Shown here piece by piece: positions 62,701 to 64,000 of a stretch of 64,000 bases of DNA. The stretch comes from SZUA-265 sp966249405 (GTDB lineage Bacteria; Myxococcota_A; Polyangia; Polyangiales; Polyangiaceae). Both the position numbers and the translations under genes were made by a program. Under the pieces are notes generated by a model. The model saw only the letters and a list, made by a program, of their open reading frames with translations, made no database searches and was not told the DNA's origin. Location: the NCBI GenBank assembly GCA_966249405.1, contig CBINDO010000003.1, forward strand, positions 1-64,000, in the 5' to 3' direction. Positions within the stretch are counted from its first letter, which is position 1, and each line of letters opens with the position of its first letter.

Positions 62701-63266
62701 AACTCCAAGGCCTGCAGCTCGTCGAATACAAGACGCGCGTGAAGAAGGCGTTGCTCGAACACTTCGAAACGAACCTGGTTTTGCGCAAGATCCGCTCGAA
62801 CATCCGCGTCTCTGACGAAGACGTGCGCAAGCTCGCGACCTTGGTATTGAGCGTCGACCCGGGTGCAGATCTGGGGCGCTTGTTCGCGCAGGAAGGATTG
62901 CCCGCCGCGGATGATGCCGACGGGGAGAGGGCCGATAGCGAAGCGGCCGACTCCAGACACGCCACGAACCGACTCCAATTCGTGATCCGCAGCATCGTGG
63001 GCCTAGAGTCCAAGGCCGTGGAAAAGGCGTTCGAAGAGTTCGTGCACGCGTTCTCCACGCTCACGGCGCAACAAATCCAGTTCCTCTCCCTGGTCAAGCA
63101 GCACATCACCGATCACGGGATGCTCAGCCTCGACGATCTGTACGAAGCGCCGTTCACTCAACTGCACTCGGACGGCGTGGACGGCGTGTTCACCGACGAG
63201 GCGCAGGTAACGCGGCTTATCAACATCATCGAATTGTTCGATCCAGACATGGTGCAGTCGGCATGA
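59760..63266 (+). CDS. hsdR: Type I restriction enzyme HsdR-like subunit (nuclease-helicase)
   Basis: The protein has about 1168 aa. The GTG at 59760 has AAGGAG 5 nt upstream and opens VQSLNFEFLRPHVALLADLG, the usual start of HsdR proteins with a DUF4145 N-terminal domain. The frame is open to 59673, but that GTG sits at the predicted +1 of the promoter. A long coiled coil (~143-221) links to a PD-(D/E)xK nuclease (CDYVLW with Asp279; AVIEVKR with Glu294 and Lys296). SF2 motor motifs follow: ATGTGKT (408-414), DESH (500-503), GLTATPV and QMVGRGTRL. The C-terminus is of EcoEI_R type. It cleaves DNA after ATP-driven translocation with HsdM/HsdS, which are not in this window. Its stop overlaps the next gene as ATGA. 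Confidence 0.92.
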   Translation: MQSLNFEFLRPHVALLADLGGFAEKYAFSDPKSAAVKLRNFLEELVEQLYQRHRLPRPYQAHLVDLLEAHDFTAATPKVILMQLHGLRKLGNLGAHTNAIPVTSQAVLQRLADAHNVARWFYLTKLAPGSARPPEFQEPPPESTKAEAKRKTKALQEELEKQRALDAQREAELQQLQEALHLEREKAAAAEAAKAAVEQALVKTEEELAAIREQGERVAGILQLDEAQTRQRLIDEALVAAGWNVGHNGKSTEEVGQEVDVSGLPPGYATGKNGKGRCDYVLWDDNGKPLAVIEVKRTAKDAGVGRTQAQMYADALEKQYGQRPVIFYSNGPEIFIEDDAQGYPPRKLFGFYSKSSLQSLHFQRREKLDLSGVGPNPTIAGRMYQVEAIKRVSERFANKRRKALIVQATGTGKTRVAISLCDVLSRARWAKRILFLCDRRELRKQALNAFKDHLPNEPRTVIDKATVGDTTHRVFVGTYPAMMNVFQSFDPGFFDLIIADESHRSIYNKYRDLFLYFDALQVGLTATPVKFVERNTYRLFECTDRDPTFNYEYQEAIRNDPPYLTAFKVVNVTTKFLREGIRYSQMTEAERKELEADLENAHEVEFEKEKIDKQVFNRDTNRIILRNLMDHGLRDASGSRPGKSIVFARNHHHAVLMADVFAELYPQYGGKFCRVIDNYDPNAEALIDDFKDKNKELTIAISVDMLDTGIDVPEVVNLVFAKPVKSYVKFWQMVGRGTRLCEDLYGPGQHKTEFLIFDHWGNFEFFEERYEEKQASVSRSLLQQVFEARLELTDAAVQALDQPTVDRCVTQLTQMVRAVQNTGAISAQEHWKELDELANPQVVGSWHAKTKEKLRMVAAPLMHLIHERGEDAAYRFDLTLAHLQKAQLLATPEREGRKAAVCEQVEQLQMNLNPVKAKAEAIKKVRSSAFWQAATLPELEELRGELRGIMKHQTYQAALLNEPLRLDVRDSGVERSYYQTKLQGLQLVEYKTRVKKALLEHFETNLVLRKIRSNIRVSDEDVRKLATLVLSVDPGADLGRLFAQEGLPAADDADGERADSEAADSRHATNRLQFVIRSIVGLESKAVEKAFEEFVHAFSTLTAQQIQFLSLVKQHITDHGMLSLDDLYEAPFTQLHSDGVDGVFTDEAQVTRLINIIELFDPDMVQSA

Positions 63267-63955
63267 GCACACTCGAAACGTCGGGCGCGCCGATCCAAAT
63301 CCGCGTCTACGACGACCAGCTCGTGATCTGGAACTCGGGTCAGCTGCCTCCCAACTGGACGACGGAGAACCTGATGCAGGCCCACTCCTCGGAACCGCGC
63401 AATCCGGATCTTGCCAATATCTTCTATCGCACGGGTTTGATCGAGGCGTGGGGCCAAGGTTATCGACGCATCGTTGAAGCGTGCGAAGAGAACGGAACAA
63501 CGTTACCGCAGACAGCTCACGACGGCGCGGGCCTCGGGGTTATGTGGAATTGGGTAACCCCCGACAAAGAGGCAGCGCAGCCAGCAAAGGCACCTCTACA
63601 GCCAGAGTCGCAGCTAGAGTCACAGCTAGAGTCACGGCTAGAGTCGCAGCCAGAGTCGCAGCCAGAGTCGCAGCCAGAGTCGCAGCCAGAGTCGACTCGC
63701 CAGCTAGGCTTGGCTCCGGACTCTCTTGCCTTCCGCGTATTGCAGGCTTTGGACAACGCTGCGCTCGGGAAGGCCAGCATTTCCGCGGCTGTAGGGCAAA
63801 GGGCGATCAGCGGGCGCTTGAACGCGACGATCCGGGAGCTCACCGCTGACGGCGTGATTGAGCTTACCCTCCCGGACAAGCCCAGCAGCCGACTTCAAAA
63901 GTACCGTCTAACCGCGGCGGGCAGAGCCTTGCTGCTATCCCATCGCAAAACGTGA
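63263..63955 (+). CDS. Truncated AlbA_2/HATPase_c_4-type ATP-binding protein with QPES repeats
   Basis: This 230-aa protein begins in the middle of a family domain: IQIRVYDDQLVIWNSGQLPP, then RNPDLANIFYRTGLIEAWGQ and GYRRIVEACEENG match the HATPase_c_4 part of RecG-like/Schlafen-AlbA_2 proteins. The N-terminal AlbA_2 domain and the first half of the ATPase are missing. After this comes (Q/R)(P/L)ES repeated eight times, then a winged-helix-like C-terminus (GKASISAAVGQRAISGRLNA, then TIRELTADGVIEL). The ATG overlaps the hsdR stop by 4 nt, so the truncated form looks translated and coupled. Such proteins often accompany restriction genes. It may be a fusion made by deletion. Confidence 0.7.
   Translation: MSTLETSGAPIQIRVYDDQLVIWNSGQLPPNWTTENLMQAHSSEPRNPDLANIFYRTGLIEAWGQGYRRIVEACEENGTTLPQTAHDGAGLGVMWNWVTPDKEAAQPAKAPLQPESQLESQLESRLESQPESQPESQPESQPESTRQLGLAPDSLAFRVLQALDNAALGKASISAAVGQRAISGRLNATIRELTADGVIELTLPDKPSSRLQKYRLTAAGRALLLSHRKT
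63599..63694 (+). repeat. Eight 12-nt tandem repeats in the ATPase gene
   Basis: Units of the form CAGC(C/T)AGAGTC(G/A) run without interruption from 63599 to 63694. The last four are identical to each other and to the first. Each unit is four codons (QPES), so unit gain or loss preserves the frame. Confidence 0.92.
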
Positions 63956-63967
63956 GATGCGCCAATT

Positions 63968-63986
63968 GTGCAAGCGGTGCTTGCAC
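63968..63986. terminator. Perfect 8-bp hairpin after the last gene
   Basis: GTGCAAGC-GGT-GCTTGCAC lies 12 nt after the final stop. It is followed by CATTCG, not a T tract, so it may be a weak terminator or an operator. Confidence 0.35.
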
Positions 63987-64000
63987 CATTCGATACCCAC

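Noticed and set aside
61863..62978. A 371-codon minus-strand open frame opposite hsdR
   Set aside because: It has antisense shadow composition (Leu/Val/His/Arg) and lies within the conserved HsdR motor and C-terminal region.
63599..63694. Short regular repeats considered as a CRISPR array
   Set aside because: The units are 12 nt, contiguous and without spacers, and are translated in frame as QPES; no cas gene is present.

Overview
The window looks like chromosomal DNA of a Myxococcota bacterium, most likely of the class Polyangia. The signs are high G+C, many Hanks-type and lipoprotein genes, PEGA and Big_2 domains, Cys-rich CDDGN..DGDGC modules (DUF4215 type), a MYXO-CTERM-like sorting tail, and a large RHS protein. 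No rRNA, tRNA, CRISPR array or insertion sequence is visible. All assignments come from reading the sequence; no database search was run.

Region 1 (1-9.6 kb, plus strand) is largely housekeeping: a gamma-glutamylcyclotransferase-like protein, a DUF354 protein, a GH94 sugar phosphorylase, SlyX, a lysine-6-aminotransferase-like enzyme, then an ECF sigma factor / membrane anti-sigma-like / Cys-rich lipoprotein unit. A perfect 20-bp-stem terminator separates it from region 2. Region 2 (9.7-22.7 kb, minus strand) holds a Ser/Thr kinase / PEGA / Big_2 lipoprotein operon, gcvPB, hemC, a zinc-ribbon thioredoxin and a large GH115 alpha-glucuronidase-like surface enzyme. Region 3 (22.7-29.4 kb, plus strand) is the leuB-ilvB-ilvN operon. 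It is preceded by a valine-rich leader peptide gene and competing RNA stems, which suggests attenuation. DUF2905 and RadD follow.

Region 4 (29.4-57.9 kb) is accessory DNA. Secreted beta-helix, lectin-like and propeller lipoproteins flank a minus-strand cassette (49.2-37.0 kb). This cassette has an RHS protein with a predicted YwqJ-like deaminase C-terminus, then four paralogous 280-350 aa immunity-like proteins. Between paralogues two and three lies a translationally coupled trio: a 167-aa protein, a 311-aa helical protein and an 867-aa STAND-type P-loop NTPase. A decayed copy of the RHS 5' end lies 7 kb away. A dispersed ~57-nt hairpin repeat occurs seven times in gaps between genes, with compensatory stem changes.

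Region 5 (58.1-64.0 kb, plus strand) encodes an RtcR-like activator (CARF-like sensor, sigma-54 AAA+ domain, Fis-type HTH). A near-consensus -24/-12 sigma-54 promoter follows, then a type I restriction HsdR subunit and a truncated ATPase gene carrying eight 12-nt tandem repeats. The arrangement suggests a restriction enzyme switched on by a ligand-sensing sigma-54 activator.

The strongest candidates for undescribed biology are the RHS/immunity-paralogue/STAND cassette and the CARF-sigma54-HsdR unit. The branched-chain attenuator and the dispersed hairpin family come next.
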